Under the pieces are notes generated by a model. The model searched no databases. It was not told where the DNA came from and was given only the letters and a program-made list of their open reading frames with translations. From the NCBI RefSeq assembly GCF_035627495.1, contig NZ_DASPLO010000224.1:1-42226 (forward strand): 42,226 nucleotides of DNA, read 5' to 3'. The position numbers and the translations under genes are program-made. Shown here piece after piece: positions 1 through 5,522 of the stretch (positions are counted from its first letter, which is position 1; every line of letters starts with the position of its first letter). The stretch comes from Methylocaldum sp035627495 (GTDB lineage: Bacteria; Pseudomonadota; Gammaproteobacteria; Methylococcales; Methylococcaceae).

Positions 1-141
1 CGAGAACCTTGGTCTCTGGCGCCACCGGCAAGCCCTTGCCGTCGTGTTCGATCCACTCGCTCACGACCCACCCCCCACCAGAACAGCCAGACCCCCAAGG
101 GCGATGGCGATGAAGGCGATTGCGGCGAACCCCGGCAGCAG
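1..141. repeat. Left copy of 141-bp terminal direct repeat
   Basis: Bases 1-141 are identical to 42086-42226. Genes run unbroken across the junction when the copies are merged. An exact 141-base overlap is what a k-mer assembler leaves at the ends of a circular contig, so this is probably an assembly overlap and not a physical phage end. It shows the molecule was circular or circularly permuted, consistent with headful packaging. Confidence 0.95.
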
Positions 142-300
142 GACCACCACGCCGTAGCGGATGAACCGATGGCCCAACGCGTGGGTGAGATGCACGCAGT
201 CCTCCAGCGCGGCGGGGAAGAACGACGCGGCGGCTTGAAGGTCACGCAGCCACGCGGGGCGGGGGCGGCGGTCGCCCATGAACTGGACGAGGGGGGTCAT
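61..300 (-). CDS. Small membrane-anchored hypothetical protein
   Basis: 79 aa. The N-terminal half is polar (PRPAWLRDLQ near residue 15). The C-terminal third is one strong hydrophobic segment beginning RYGVVVLLPGFAAIAF and ending VLVGGGS, so a single C-terminal membrane anchor is expected. The ATG at 300 was chosen because it overlaps the upstream stop as ATGA. Its own stop overlaps the GTG of the next gene, so it lies in a translationally coupled chain. No family recognised. The last part is duplicated at the right end of the window. Confidence 0.75.
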   Translation of the reverse strand: MTPLVQFMGDRRPRPAWLRDLQAAASFFPAALEDCVHLTHALGHRFIRYGVVVLLPGFAAIAFIAIALGGLAVLVGGGS

Positions 301-530
301 GCGCCTGCCCCGTAGCCGACGGACACCTTCCACGCCGGAACGCGTGCCCGCAGTTCGTCGCCGTAGTAGACCGCGAAGAACGGCTGGTAGTCGCCGACCC
401 CGTGCTCCTTGTAGGCGACGATGGCCGTACAGCCGCAGGTGCCGACGCTGTGCGACGTTCCCTGCTCGTCGTCGTAGTAGATGCCGAGAACAGGGCGGGG
501 GTCGTCATAGATCAGGCAGGGGTCAGTCAT
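297..530 (-). CDS. Hypothetical early protein, Asp/Tyr-rich
   Basis: 77 aa, acidic and tyrosine-rich, beginning MTDPCLIYDDPRPVLGIYYD, with a GTCGCTA cysteine pair in the middle. No membrane segment and no recognised domain. It is part of the leftward early operon and overlaps the next gene by four bases. Third-position GC and close packing support a real gene. Function unknown. Confidence 0.75.
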   Translation of the reverse strand: MTDPCLIYDDPRPVLGIYYDDEQGTSHSVGTCGCTAIVAYKEHGVGDYQPFFAVYYGDELRARVPAWKVSVGYGAGA

Positions 531-535
531 AGGTC

Positions 536-604
536 TCAGTCCTTCTTGAGAAAGGGCCGCGAGATCATCACAAGGACCACGCAGGCGATTGAGATGGTCA
601 GCAT
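536..604 (-). CDS. 22-residue membrane peptide
   Basis: A very short frame encoding MLTISIACVVLVMISRPF then LKKD: one hydrophobic helix with a basic-acidic tail. Its ATG overlaps the upstream stop as TGATG, and the next start follows five bases after its stop. It exactly fills the gap between two firmer genes. Such peptides are common in phage early operons, but this one rests on position and composition only. Confidence 0.45.
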   Translation of the reverse strand: MLTISIACVVLVMISRPFLKKD

Positions 605-759
605 CAGGCGCGCTCGCAGCGCCAACCCTTCGTGGCGTGCAGCCGCCAGGCGCGGTCGCCGAAGCGCTCCGTGCGGATGATGTGGAAACCGGCTGGGCGA
701 GCCCGCCCCCGCGCGCCGCGGTTCATCATGGCGTTCAGGCGGTAGCTAAGCTTGGACAT
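604..759 (-). CDS. Small basic hypothetical protein
   Basis: 51 aa, strongly basic (MSKLSYRLNAMMNRGARGR at the start), with many Arg and Trp-containing turns near the C-terminus (DRAWRLHATKGWRCERA). It overlaps the upstream gene by 14 bases and joins the next by TGATG. The composition would suit nucleic-acid binding, but no domain is recognised. Confidence 0.6.
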   Translation of the reverse strand: MSKLSYRLNAMMNRGARGRARPAGFHIIRTERFGDRAWRLHATKGWRCERA

Positions 760-1018
760 GGTGTTGCTCCGAAATGGGCCGCCAGTGGCCCGCGATGATT
801 TGCCGGGCGCGCCGCCGGGCGTTCGCCGCCTCGTGGTGCGGCACCGAGGGGGTGCAGGAGACGGGGATCAGCCACGTGGCCGCGTCGTTCCAGACGACCA
901 CCCGGTGATGATTGTGCGGCGCATGTTCGAAGGCGCAGTGGAAGCCGTGGGGCCCCACTTCAGCCGCTACTGCGGCCAGCGCCTCGCGTTCGTGCCGCTT
1001 CAGACGGATGATGCTCAC
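746..1018 (-). CDS. Hypothetical early protein, His/Arg-rich
   Basis: 90 aa, beginning MSIIRLKRHEREALAAVAAE. A His-rich middle (EHAPHNHHRVVVW) and a basic C-terminal helix (EAANARRRARQII) are visible. It overlaps its upstream neighbour by four bases. No named family recognised; the histidines could bind metal, which is speculative. Confidence 0.75.
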   Translation of the reverse strand: MSIIRLKRHEREALAAVAAEVGPHGFHCAFEHAPHNHHRVVVWNDAATWLIPVSCTPSVPHHEAANARRRARQIIAGHWRPISEQHHVQA

Positions 1019-1263
1019 GCAGCTTCTCCGTAGCTAGCAGCCAGCCAGCGGCAGGCTTCTTCCATTGCGTTGCTGAGGTCGGTCAGGGCGCGTTCCAGGA
1101 ACTCCCGCTGTCCGTCCTTGGCTGTCGCCAGTTGGTCGGTGAGCGAGGCTTTCAGGGACGAAGGGCGGTCCACCGCGCGGTTGGGGGAGAGGCCGAAGCC
1201 GTTCTCAACGACCGTTCCTCCGCTGCTCCAGAACAGGAGCCTGCCTTTAGGGGGGAGGCGCAT
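1015..1263 (-). CDS. Hypothetical early protein with helical C-terminus
   Basis: 82 aa. The ATG at 1263 was chosen because it overlaps the upstream stop as TAATG; the frame stays open further upstream, but that part looks non-coding. The first 30 residues are glycine/proline-rich, and the rest is predicted helical (LTDQLATAKDGQREFLERAL). Function unknown. It sits in the leftward operon between two other short genes. Confidence 0.75.
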   Translation of the reverse strand: MRLPPKGRLLFWSSGGTVVENGFGLSPNRAVDRPSSLKASLTDQLATAKDGQREFLERALTDLSNAMEEACRWLAASYGEAA

Positions 1264-1517
1264 TACGCGACCTCCGCCGGGAAGTTGTCGCGGTCGATCA
1301 CATGGGCCGTCATCTGAGCGTCTACGAAGGCGGCGGCGGCTTCCTTGGTGCCGTGAAGGCGAAGTCCGATCCGCACCCGGTCCTTGTTGGTCCAAGCCAG
1401 CGCGTAGCCAGCCTGTCCGTGGTCGCCGTAGACCGGGCTGATGGCGTAGTCGGTGCCGTCCTGGTCGAACGCAACGAGACCGCCGCAACCATCTTCGATC
1501 CAGCGGAGGCCCATCAC
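1263..1517 (-). CDS. Hypothetical early protein
   Basis: 84 aa, beginning MMGLRWIEDGCGGLVAFDQD. It looks like a small beta-rich fold (alternating hydrophobics around DYAISPVY and GYALAWTNKDRVRIGL) followed by an alanine-rich helix. Four-base overlap with the upstream gene. The pattern resembles small conserved phage early proteins of unknown function. Confidence 0.75.
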   Translation of the reverse strand: MMGLRWIEDGCGGLVAFDQDGTDYAISPVYGDHGQAGYALAWTNKDRVRIGLRLHGTKEAAAAFVDAQMTAHVIDRDNFPAEVA

Positions 1518-1846
1518 GCACCCCCTTCAGCCATGAGGGCGGGGTCTTCTCCACGGGCCTTGGAGAGAGCGGCGCGGAGCATGTGCACCGGGTCGCCCTT
1601 CGACCAGTCGCCGTCCATGTTGCCGGTCAGGAGGCCCAGCGCGCACTCGGCAGCGTCGTACAGCTCTGGCGCGGCGGCTATCAGGCGGGCGTTGACTTCC
1701 TGCTCGTCGCAAGAGGCGAAGCCATCGGCCTCGTCGTGGGTCTGGAACAGCAGCACCGCCCCGCCGGCACCATCGAGCGCGTAGATGGACAAGTCGCCCT
1801 CGTCCACGTCCCAAGGCCCCGGCGTAAAGCTGACCTTGCCCATCAC
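1514..1846 (-). CDS. Conserved phage protein (NARLIAAAPELYDA type)
   Basis: 110 aa. The N-terminus (FTPGPWDVDE) and the central NARLIAAAPELYDAAE motif match a family very common in phages and prophages of proteobacteria, whose function is unknown. The spacing of the motifs is intact and the C-terminus is helical. It belongs to the leftward early operon. Confidence 0.85.
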   Translation of the reverse strand: MMGKVSFTPGPWDVDEGDLSIYALDGAGGAVLLFQTHDEADGFASCDEQEVNARLIAAAPELYDAAECALGLLTGNMDGDWSKGDPVHMLRAALSKARGEDPALMAEGGA

Positions 1847-2097
1847 ACCCCCTCCGCCACGGCGTCAGCCAGGGTCATCAGGTCGGGGGTTTCACCGCTG
1901 AACCACTCGTCATGGCGAGCGCAGTCCACACAGACGAACGCGCCGTTGCCCATGGAGTAGAGCTTGTCGGCAGGCTCGTGGGTCGGGCACCAGTCGCACT
2001 CGAACTCGGTGCGCTCCTGCGTGATGCCGAACTGGTCGAACCAGCTTTCGCCAAAGTCGTCGGCGGGCGGGGAGGGGAAGTGGTGGAGGGCGGTCAT
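1843..2097 (-). CDS. Small zinc-binding-like early protein
   Basis: 84 aa from the ATG at 2097, which overlaps the upstream stop as TGATG. Two cysteine pairs (CDWC near residue 34 and CVDC near 58) with nearby histidines suggest a treble-clef or zinc-ribbon fold. The next gene upstream also carries two CxxC pairs, so two zinc-ribbon-like proteins lie side by side. Target unknown. Confidence 0.8.
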   Translation of the reverse strand: MTALHHFPSPPADDFGESWFDQFGITQERTEFECDWCPTHEPADKLYSMGNGAFVCVDCARHDEWFSGETPDLMTLADAVAEGV

Positions 2098-2339
2098 CAG
2101 CGGAGCCCCTGCTTCACGGCCCACGCGGCGCGGTGCTGTTCGTCGAGCGACACCGACGGTTCGCCCTCGAACTGCGCCGTGTAGGCGGCCTCGCAGCGGT
2201 TATCGAAGCATGACGGGCAGATGATCTCGCCGTAGGCCTCGAAGGCTTCCGCGTTGGCTTCGGCCAGGGACACGGCCTCGCCGCAGCCTTCGCAGAACCA
2301 GCTTTCGTCGGCCGGGAGAATGGGGGTGAGGGCGTTCAT
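2097..2339 (-). CDS. Zinc-ribbon-like early protein
   Basis: 80 aa. CEGC at residues 16-19 and CPSC at about 41-44 form a plausible four-cysteine zinc site, with an acidic alanine-rich helix between (SLAEANAEAFEAYGE). It overlaps the upstream HNH gene by four bases. Its role, perhaps in early host takeover, is not known. Confidence 0.8.
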   Translation of the reverse strand: MNALTPILPADESWFCEGCGEAVSLAEANAEAFEAYGEIICPSCFDNRCEAAYTAQFEGEPSVSLDEQHRAAWAVKQGLR

Positions 2340-2803
2340 TGGACGTGGCCCCAGGTCCGGCGACCGCGCACGCTGCGAACGGCGCTCGACGTCACGCCCA
2401 GGGTGCGGGCAAGCGAGGCGGCGGAGTCTTCGCTTGCCCGAATGAGGCGCACGAGCGGCTCGGTCAATTTAGCGCGGGGGTGACCTTCGCCGAGCGCGAC
2501 CGTGGTCGAGCCTCGTCCCTTGTCGTGCTGGTCCCGCATGTTCTGCGCGTGGGTCCCGAGCCACAGGTGGTCGGGGTTGACGCAGGCACGCACATCGCAG
2601 TGATGGCAGACGCACAGGCCCGCCGGGATAGCGCCCCGTGCCAGTTCGAACGCCACGCGGTGTGCTTGGCGCTTCTTGCTCTCGGTGCAGATCAGGCCAT
2701 AGCCGGTCCGGGTGAGTTGCCCGGAGAAGAGCCAGCATCCGCCGTTCGTGTCGAACTCGGTCAGCGATGCGAGCTTCTCGGGAAGTGGTGGCCTTCGGGC
2801 CAT
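2336..2803 (-). CDS. HNH endonuclease, first gene of the leftward operon
   Basis: 155 aa. Residues about 22-95 match the HNH_3 type of free-standing homing endonuclease: GGCWLF, then AHRVAFELARG, CHHCDVRACVNPDHLWLGT, and NMRDQHDKGR. The C-terminal 50 residues (AKLTEPLVRLIRASED, then SLARTLGVTSSAVRSVRGR) look like a helix-turn-helix that would select the DNA target. It is the promoter-proximal gene. Its Shine-Dalgarno GGAGG lies in the 3' arm of an 8-bp hairpin, so translation may be damped. A second enzyme of the same family is encoded at 41268-41693. Confidence 0.9.
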   Translation of the reverse strand: MARRPPLPEKLASLTEFDTNGGCWLFSGQLTRTGYGLICTESKKRQAHRVAFELARGAIPAGLCVCHHCDVRACVNPDHLWLGTHAQNMRDQHDKGRGSTTVALGEGHPRAKLTEPLVRLIRASEDSAASLARTLGVTSSAVRSVRGRRTWGHVQ

Positions 2804-2808
2804 GTCAG

Positions 2809-2831
2809 GTGCCTCCGTCTATGGGAGGCAC
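2809..2831 (-). promoter_or_regulatory. Hairpin enclosing the ribosome binding site of the HNH gene
   Basis: On the minus strand GTGCCTCC (2831-2824) and GGAGGCAC (2816-2809) form a perfect 8-bp stem with a 7-base loop, five bases upstream of the ATG at 2803. The GGAGG ribosome binding site lies in the 3' arm. Folding of the transcript should hide it. The arms also contain the GTGCC/GGCAC operator half-sites, so part of the symmetry may be a protein-binding site. Confidence 0.6.
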
Positions 2832-2881
2832 TGTGCCTTAGCGGCACATCATCGTCAACCAGAAAAGTGCTGTTACGGCAC
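2830..2881 (-). promoter_or_regulatory. Left early promoter with two repressor operators (PL/OL)
   Basis: On the minus strand TTGACG (2858-2853) is followed after 17 bases by CACAGT (2835-2830). Two 15-bp inverted repeats flank or overlap it: GTGCCTTAGCGGCAC at 2833-2847, in the spacer, and GTGCTGTTACGGCAC at 2867-2881, upstream. The first has the same layout as the operator in front of cro (3740-3754), and both promoters share TTGACG. Binding of the repressor would block the leftward operon. The element assignment is by inspection. Confidence 0.75.
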
Positions 2882-2885
2882 TATC

Positions 2886-3290
2886 TCAGCGGGACTGCAC
2901 CGCGCAGGTCCCGAGCGAGACGTACACGCTGTCCAGCAGAGTGGCGGCTTCTGAGTAGGTGGTGAGGTCGTCGGCGACCTTTGCGACGACCCCCCGGCCT
3001 GGCACGTCGATGGTCAGATAAGACCCGCTGCGGGTGATTGTGGCGTCGTATCCGTCGCAGCCCTTGGCGTCGCAGCGGAAGTACACCCCACCCTGTACGT
3101 TGAGGGCAGAGTAGCTGCCGCTGGTCGGGATGGCGCGACACTCGTGCTGCGGGCTGCACAGGTACTTCGTCACGGGCGTACAGACCACCAGGTCCTCCGC
3201 TCTCGCACGAGACGCCAGCGCAAGAACCGAGACGACAATCACCACGGCGATCCGTCGCCCTACATACTTGTGGCTTAGCATCCGGTGCAT
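2886..3290 (-). CDS. Secreted six-cysteine protein co-transcribed with the repressor
   Basis: 134 aa. A basic N-terminus and hydrophobic stretch (RRIAVVIVVSVLALASRARA, residues 12-31) form a typical Sec signal peptide with cleavage expected after Ala31. The mature part has six cysteines (37, 45, 51, 73, 78, 129), suggesting disulfides in the periplasm. Start at 3290, two bases after the repressor stop; an internal Met4 is possible. It occupies the position of lambda rexAB, between cI and PL, so it should be made in the lysogen. Superinfection exclusion or lysogenic conversion is a reasonable guess; no family is recognised. Confidence 0.8.
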   Translation of the reverse strand: MHRMLSHKYVGRRIAVVIVVSVLALASRARAEDLVVCTPVTKYLCSPQHECRAIPTSGSYSALNVQGGVYFRCDAKGCDGYDATITRSGSYLTIDVPGRGVVAKVADDLTTYSEAATLLDSVYVSLGTCAVQSR

Positions 3291-3292
3291 GG

Positions 3293-3670
3293 CTAGCCGC
3301 GCCTCGCCCTGTTGCGTTGGTACTCGATGAAGTCGGCCGCCTCGGCTCTCTCCGCGTCCGTCCAGCTCGACCACAGGGCGTCGAGGCTCTGGTCGCCGGG
3401 TGCGCGCGAGATGAGGTCCCACACATTGCAGCCGAACACCGTCGCGGCTGCGACGAGGAAGTCCTCGTCGTACGGGCGGTGCCCGTTTTCCACCTTGTTC
3501 ACGTCGGTACGGCCCCAAGCCCGCGGCTTCTTCTGATCCTTGCGCAGCGGAAAGTTCGCGGCGGCATCGGTCATGAGCGAGGCCAGTTCCTGCTGAGACA
3601 TTTCGCGACCTGTGCGCTCGGAGATCCGAGAGACGCGCCAATGGAAGATGAAGTGCGGCGGGCGTTGCAT
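3293..3670 (-). CDS. CI-like repressor, XRE-type helix-turn-helix
   Basis: 125 aa from the ATG at 3670. The start is set by the typical opening HFIFHWRVSRISERTGREMS just before the helix-turn-helix (QQELASLM to VNKVENGHRP, about residues 24-64). The short C-terminal part (DALWSSWTDAERAEAADFIE) probably dimerises; there is no LexA-type peptidase domain, so RecA-driven self-cleavage is unlikely. No clear Shine-Dalgarno, so the maintenance transcript may be leaderless, as in lambda. It diverges from the Cro-like gene and should bind the GTGCC-N5-GGCAC sites. Confidence 0.85.
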   Translation of the reverse strand: MQRPPHFIFHWRVSRISERTGREMSQQELASLMTDAAANFPLRKDQKKPRAWGRTDVNKVENGHRPYDEDFLVAAATVFGCNVWDLISRAPGDQSLDALWSSWTDAERAEAADFIEYQRNRARRG

Positions 3671-3757
3671 CGGCACAGTCTGCGCGGCGAACGCCCCGCG
3701 ATCTGTACCTCTATCGGCACACAAGCCTTGACGAACAGAGTGCCGATGCGGCACACT
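3662..3757 (+). promoter_or_regulatory. Right early promoter and operator region (PR/OR)
   Basis: The perfect inverted repeat GTGCCGATGCGGCAC (3740-3754) lies in the spacer of a rightward promoter with TTGACG (3728-3733) and CACACT (3752-3757, 18-base spacing). Two further sites keep one half (ATCGGCAC at 3713-3720 and 3669-3676). The latter overlaps the repressor start codon, which would allow autoregulation. The design repeats that of the left promoter. Confidence 0.75.
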
Positions 3758-3766
3758 GCCTTCGTG

Positions 3767-3952
3767 ATGAACCTCTCCGACCGCATGAAGGACCTGGGCC
3801 TGACCGACGACGCGCTGGCGAGGGCGATAGATGTCTCGCGTCCTTATGTGACGCGGCTTCGCAACGGCACGCGCAAGCCTTCGATTGAGGTAGCGGCGAA
3901 GATCGAGCGCCTTACAGGACTGCCCGCCCGCTCATTCGCGAGTGAGGCATGA
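3767..3952 (+). CDS. Cro-like helix-turn-helix protein
   Basis: 61 aa: MNLSDRMKDLGLTDDALARA, then IDVSRPYVTRLRNGTRKPSI. This is a compact XRE helix-turn-helix with little else, the right size for a Cro. It is the first gene of the rightward operon and diverges from the repressor. The ATG at 3767 follows the -10 by about ten bases, so the leader is very short or absent. It probably competes for the same operators. It could instead be a CII-type activator, but size and position favour Cro. Confidence 0.85.
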   Translation: MNLSDRMKDLGLTDDALARAIDVSRPYVTRLRNGTRKPSIEVAAKIERLTGLPARSFASEA

Positions 3953-3953
3953 C

Positions 3954-4175
3954 CTACACCGCCTGTTCCATGCGCGCGCACGCCTCGGCCTGCACCAGCA
4001 CGGCGATGGCGGCCTCTATGGTCTCGGCCTCCGACGAGCGGATGGACGGCGAAGCGTTGAGGATTTGCAGCCGGTTCCGCAGGGCGTGCCGGGCGTTCTT
4101 GATGCGCTTGGGTTCGGCCGTGACGACGAAGGCGGTCACGATCACCTGTAGGACGGCGGGGCTCACTGGCAGCAT
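3954..4175 (-). CDS. Hypothetical protein opposite to cro
   Basis: 73 aa, mostly helical (PKRIKNARHALRNRLQIL and ETIEAAIAVLVQAEA). Codon use has high third-position GC, and a strong GGAGGG lies seven bases before the ATG, so the frame is likely real although it opposes the rightward operon. It converges with cro one base apart. Its transcript would continue as antisense to cro and then enter the repressor gene, the layout of the lambda establishment transcript. Function unknown. Confidence 0.65.
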   Translation of the reverse strand: MLPVSPAVLQVIVTAFVVTAEPKRIKNARHALRNRLQILNASPSIRSSEAETIEAAIAVLVQAEACARMEQAV

Positions 4176-4479
4176 TCAACTTCCCTCCACAGGGGAAATG
4201 AGCGGCCAATTCATCAAATGTTGCAATTGGGCGGAACGTCCGGAAACGGTTAAGGAATCGTGGCCGAAAGGCGGCAAACGCGCGATTTCCGTTACGGGAT
4301 CGGCAACAGGCCCGGCTGAGCCCTGCAACTCGAACGGGAACCTTCACCGTAACGTGACAACGCGCCGCAGGAGCCGCGCCGCTTTCGCGCGTGAAGCCGT
4401 CCGTGGTCGCACGATTTTCCAACTCGTCAGGGTCTCCCCACCCCCCTCCACCCTGACGACAGCGAGCGGCGTGGCCTCG
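4176..4479. other. 304-bp gap between two leftward genes; no convincing gene
   Basis: No frame with good codon bias was found. The gap holds an imperfect dyad with CCAATT/AATTGG arms (4206-4230), which lies where a promoter for the leftward gene at 3954-4175 would be, an AT-richer patch at 4200-4260, and the stem-loop at 4424-4459. It could hold the leftward promoter, an operator, or part of a replication origin; no DnaA box matching TTATCCACA was seen. Confidence 0.5.
4424..4459. promoter_or_regulatory. Perfect 10-bp stem-loop
   Basis: TCGTCAGGGT (4424-4433) and ACCCTGACGA (4450-4459) are exact reverse complements around a 16-base C-rich loop. No T-run follows on either strand, so it is not a standard intrinsic terminator. 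It lies downstream of the small leftward gene ending at 4480. It may be a transcript structure, a Rho-dependent stop or a protein-binding site. Confidence 0.5.
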
Positions 4480-4623
4480 TCAGCCCGCCGCTCGCGCCCC
4501 TTTCGCCGCCTTCAGATACTTCGCGGCTGCCCGAACCAACGGGCCGTCGATCTCTCCCAGTCGCAGCGCCTGTTCCACCAGCCCTGCCGCGACCTGAATG
4601 CACTGTTCCGCCCGAACCTCCAT
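4480..4623 (-). CDS. Small helical hypothetical protein
   Basis: 47 aa: MEVRAEQCIQVAAGLVEQAL followed by RLGEIDGPLVRAAAKYLKAA, two amphipathic helices. GGGAG lies about eight bases before the ATG. Codon bias is good. It is divergent from the regulator-like gene at 4656. Like 3954-4175 it opposes the rightward early transcript. No family recognised. Confidence 0.6.
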   Translation of the reverse strand: MEVRAEQCIQVAAGLVEQALRLGEIDGPLVRAAAKYLKAAKGARAAG

Positions 4624-4655
4624 CCGACTGTCTCCCGCCCGGTGAGGGCCGTTCC

Positions 4656-5096
4656 ATGAGCAGCATCATGGAGCAGGCGATGTCGGATTTCTTGCCGCGC
4701 GATCGGCAAACTCTCGTGCAGGTCATTCAGGGCTGGGTGCGGGGTTCCGCCAAGGAAGTCGCGCGGGCGTGGGGCGTGGACCCCGCGACGGCCGAGAACG
4801 TCCGCAAGGGCGTGGTTTCAACGAAGACGCTGCAACGCGCGATGGCGGCCGAAGGTTGGCCCCTGGTGCTGGCGCTCGGCCATGCGGCGACCGGCAAGAG
4901 CTACGAAGAATGGTTGGAAGATGAACTCACCAAAGCACGGTCGGGCGCCGCCCGGCTCGAAGCCCTCGCTGAGCGCAGTCGTATCGCGCGAGGCCAAGAT
5001 CCTCGCCCTGACCCTGCTGGGTCACAGCGCTCGTTTGCTCCGATGGATCGGCGAGGGAGCGGCGAGCGTCGAAGCGTGGGCGTTCGAGACGCTTAA
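4656..5096 (+). CDS. DNA-binding-like regulator of the rightward operon
   Basis: 146 aa as annotated. Residues about 13-62 look like a helix-turn-helix (RQTLVQVIQGWVRGSAKEVA, then WGVDPATAENVRKG). The position after cro suggests a regulator or CII-like role, which is inference. A good ribosome binding site (GTGAGGG) precedes the ATG. The last third loses the high third-position GC, while the +1 frame gains it from about 4980, so the true product may end or shift frame there (see the overlapping gene at 4921). Confidence 0.65.
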   Translation: MSSIMEQAMSDFLPRDRQTLVQVIQGWVRGSAKEVARAWGVDPATAENVRKGVVSTKTLQRAMAAEGWPLVLALGHAATGKSYEEWLEDELTKARSGAARLEALAERSRIARGQDPRPDPAGSQRSFAPMDRRGSGERRSVGVRDA

Positions 5097-5121
5097 GCAC
5101 ACGAAGAAACTGCGGGGCTGA
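4921..5121 (+). CDS. Hypothetical protein overlapping the regulator gene in another frame
   Basis: 66 aa from the ATG at 4921. The N-terminal 23 residues look unlike normal protein (proline/serine-rich), but from REAKILALTLLGHSARLLRW to the end (AWAFETLKHTKKLRG) the frame has strong coding bias and a helical pattern. Either it is a separate gene with a 176-base overlap, or it is the true C-terminus of the 4656 gene reached by a frameshift near 4975-4995 (programmed, mutational or assembly error). Confidence 0.5.
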   Translation: MNSPKHGRAPPGSKPSLSAVVSREAKILALTLLGHSARLLRWIGEGAASVEAWAFETLKHTKKLRG

Positions 5122-5147
5122 TCCCCGCCGGCCAAGGGCGTTGGCCG
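5112..5147 (+). promoter_or_regulatory. Two consecutive hairpins across a stop codon
   Basis: GCGGGG/CCCCGC (5112-5128, 5-base loop) and CGGCCAA/TTGGCCG (5129-5147, 5-base loop) follow each other directly and span the stop at 5119-5121. There is no U-tract, so this is not a simple terminator. It may stabilise mRNA ends or act in attenuation or antitermination of the rightward operon. Confidence 0.4.
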
Positions 5148-5166
5148 TAGAGAAGGAAGTCGGGGA

Positions 5167-5352
5167 ATGAGCGACAACACGAACACGTCGTCCGGCGGCA
5201 TTGGGCTGCTCGGCTCTCTGGGCCTGCTGCTCATCGGCCTCAAACTTGTCGGCGTCATCGACTGGCCGTGGTGGTGGGTGCTCCTGCCGCTCTACGGCCC
5301 GGTCGTCGCCGTGCTGTTCCTTGCGGTCGTCATCGTCGCGCTGGACCGGTGA
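5167..5352 (+). CDS. Small two-helix membrane protein
   Basis: 61 aa. Two hydrophobic segments (GIGLLGSLGLLLIGLKLVGV and VLLPLYGPVVAVLFLAVVIV) flank a DWPWWW turn. This is a widespread small phage and bacterial membrane protein pattern, function unknown. GAAGGAAG precedes the ATG. It is joined to the next gene by TGATG. Confidence 0.8.
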   Translation: MSDNTNTSSGGIGLLGSLGLLLIGLKLVGVIDWPWWWVLLPLYGPVVAVLFLAVVIVALDR

Positions 5353-5522
5353 TGATCCTCTCCCTCTTCCACAAGATCACCGGCTCCTTCCGCTACGCCT
5401 CCTTCCAGAGGAAGTGCAAGCGAGAGCAGGACGCCGCCCGCAAGAAGCACCGCGCCGTCAAGCCGTGGCAGCAGATCCAGCAGGACCGGCTCCACGCGAT
5501 GCTCCGGGGGGATTACCCGTGA
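5352..5522 (+). CDS. Small basic hypothetical protein
   Basis: 56 aa, highly basic helix (FQRKCKREQDAARKKHRAVK) after a short hydrophobic start. It begins at TGATG with the upstream stop, and its end overlaps the GTG of the RusA-like gene by four bases. The linkage suggests a replication or recombination role, but no domain is recognised. Confidence 0.7.
   Translation: MILSLFHKITGSFRYASFQRKCKREQDAARKKHRAVKPWQQIQQDRLHAMLRGDYP

Noticed and set aside
1..141. Terminal repeat as a T7-like physical terminal redundancy
   Set aside because: The length matches a common assembler k-mer, the repeat starts in mid-gene with no special sequence, and packaging genes are P22-like.
4231..4423. Additional small genes in the gap after cro
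   Set aside because: Frames on both strands lack consistent third-position GC and ribosome sites.
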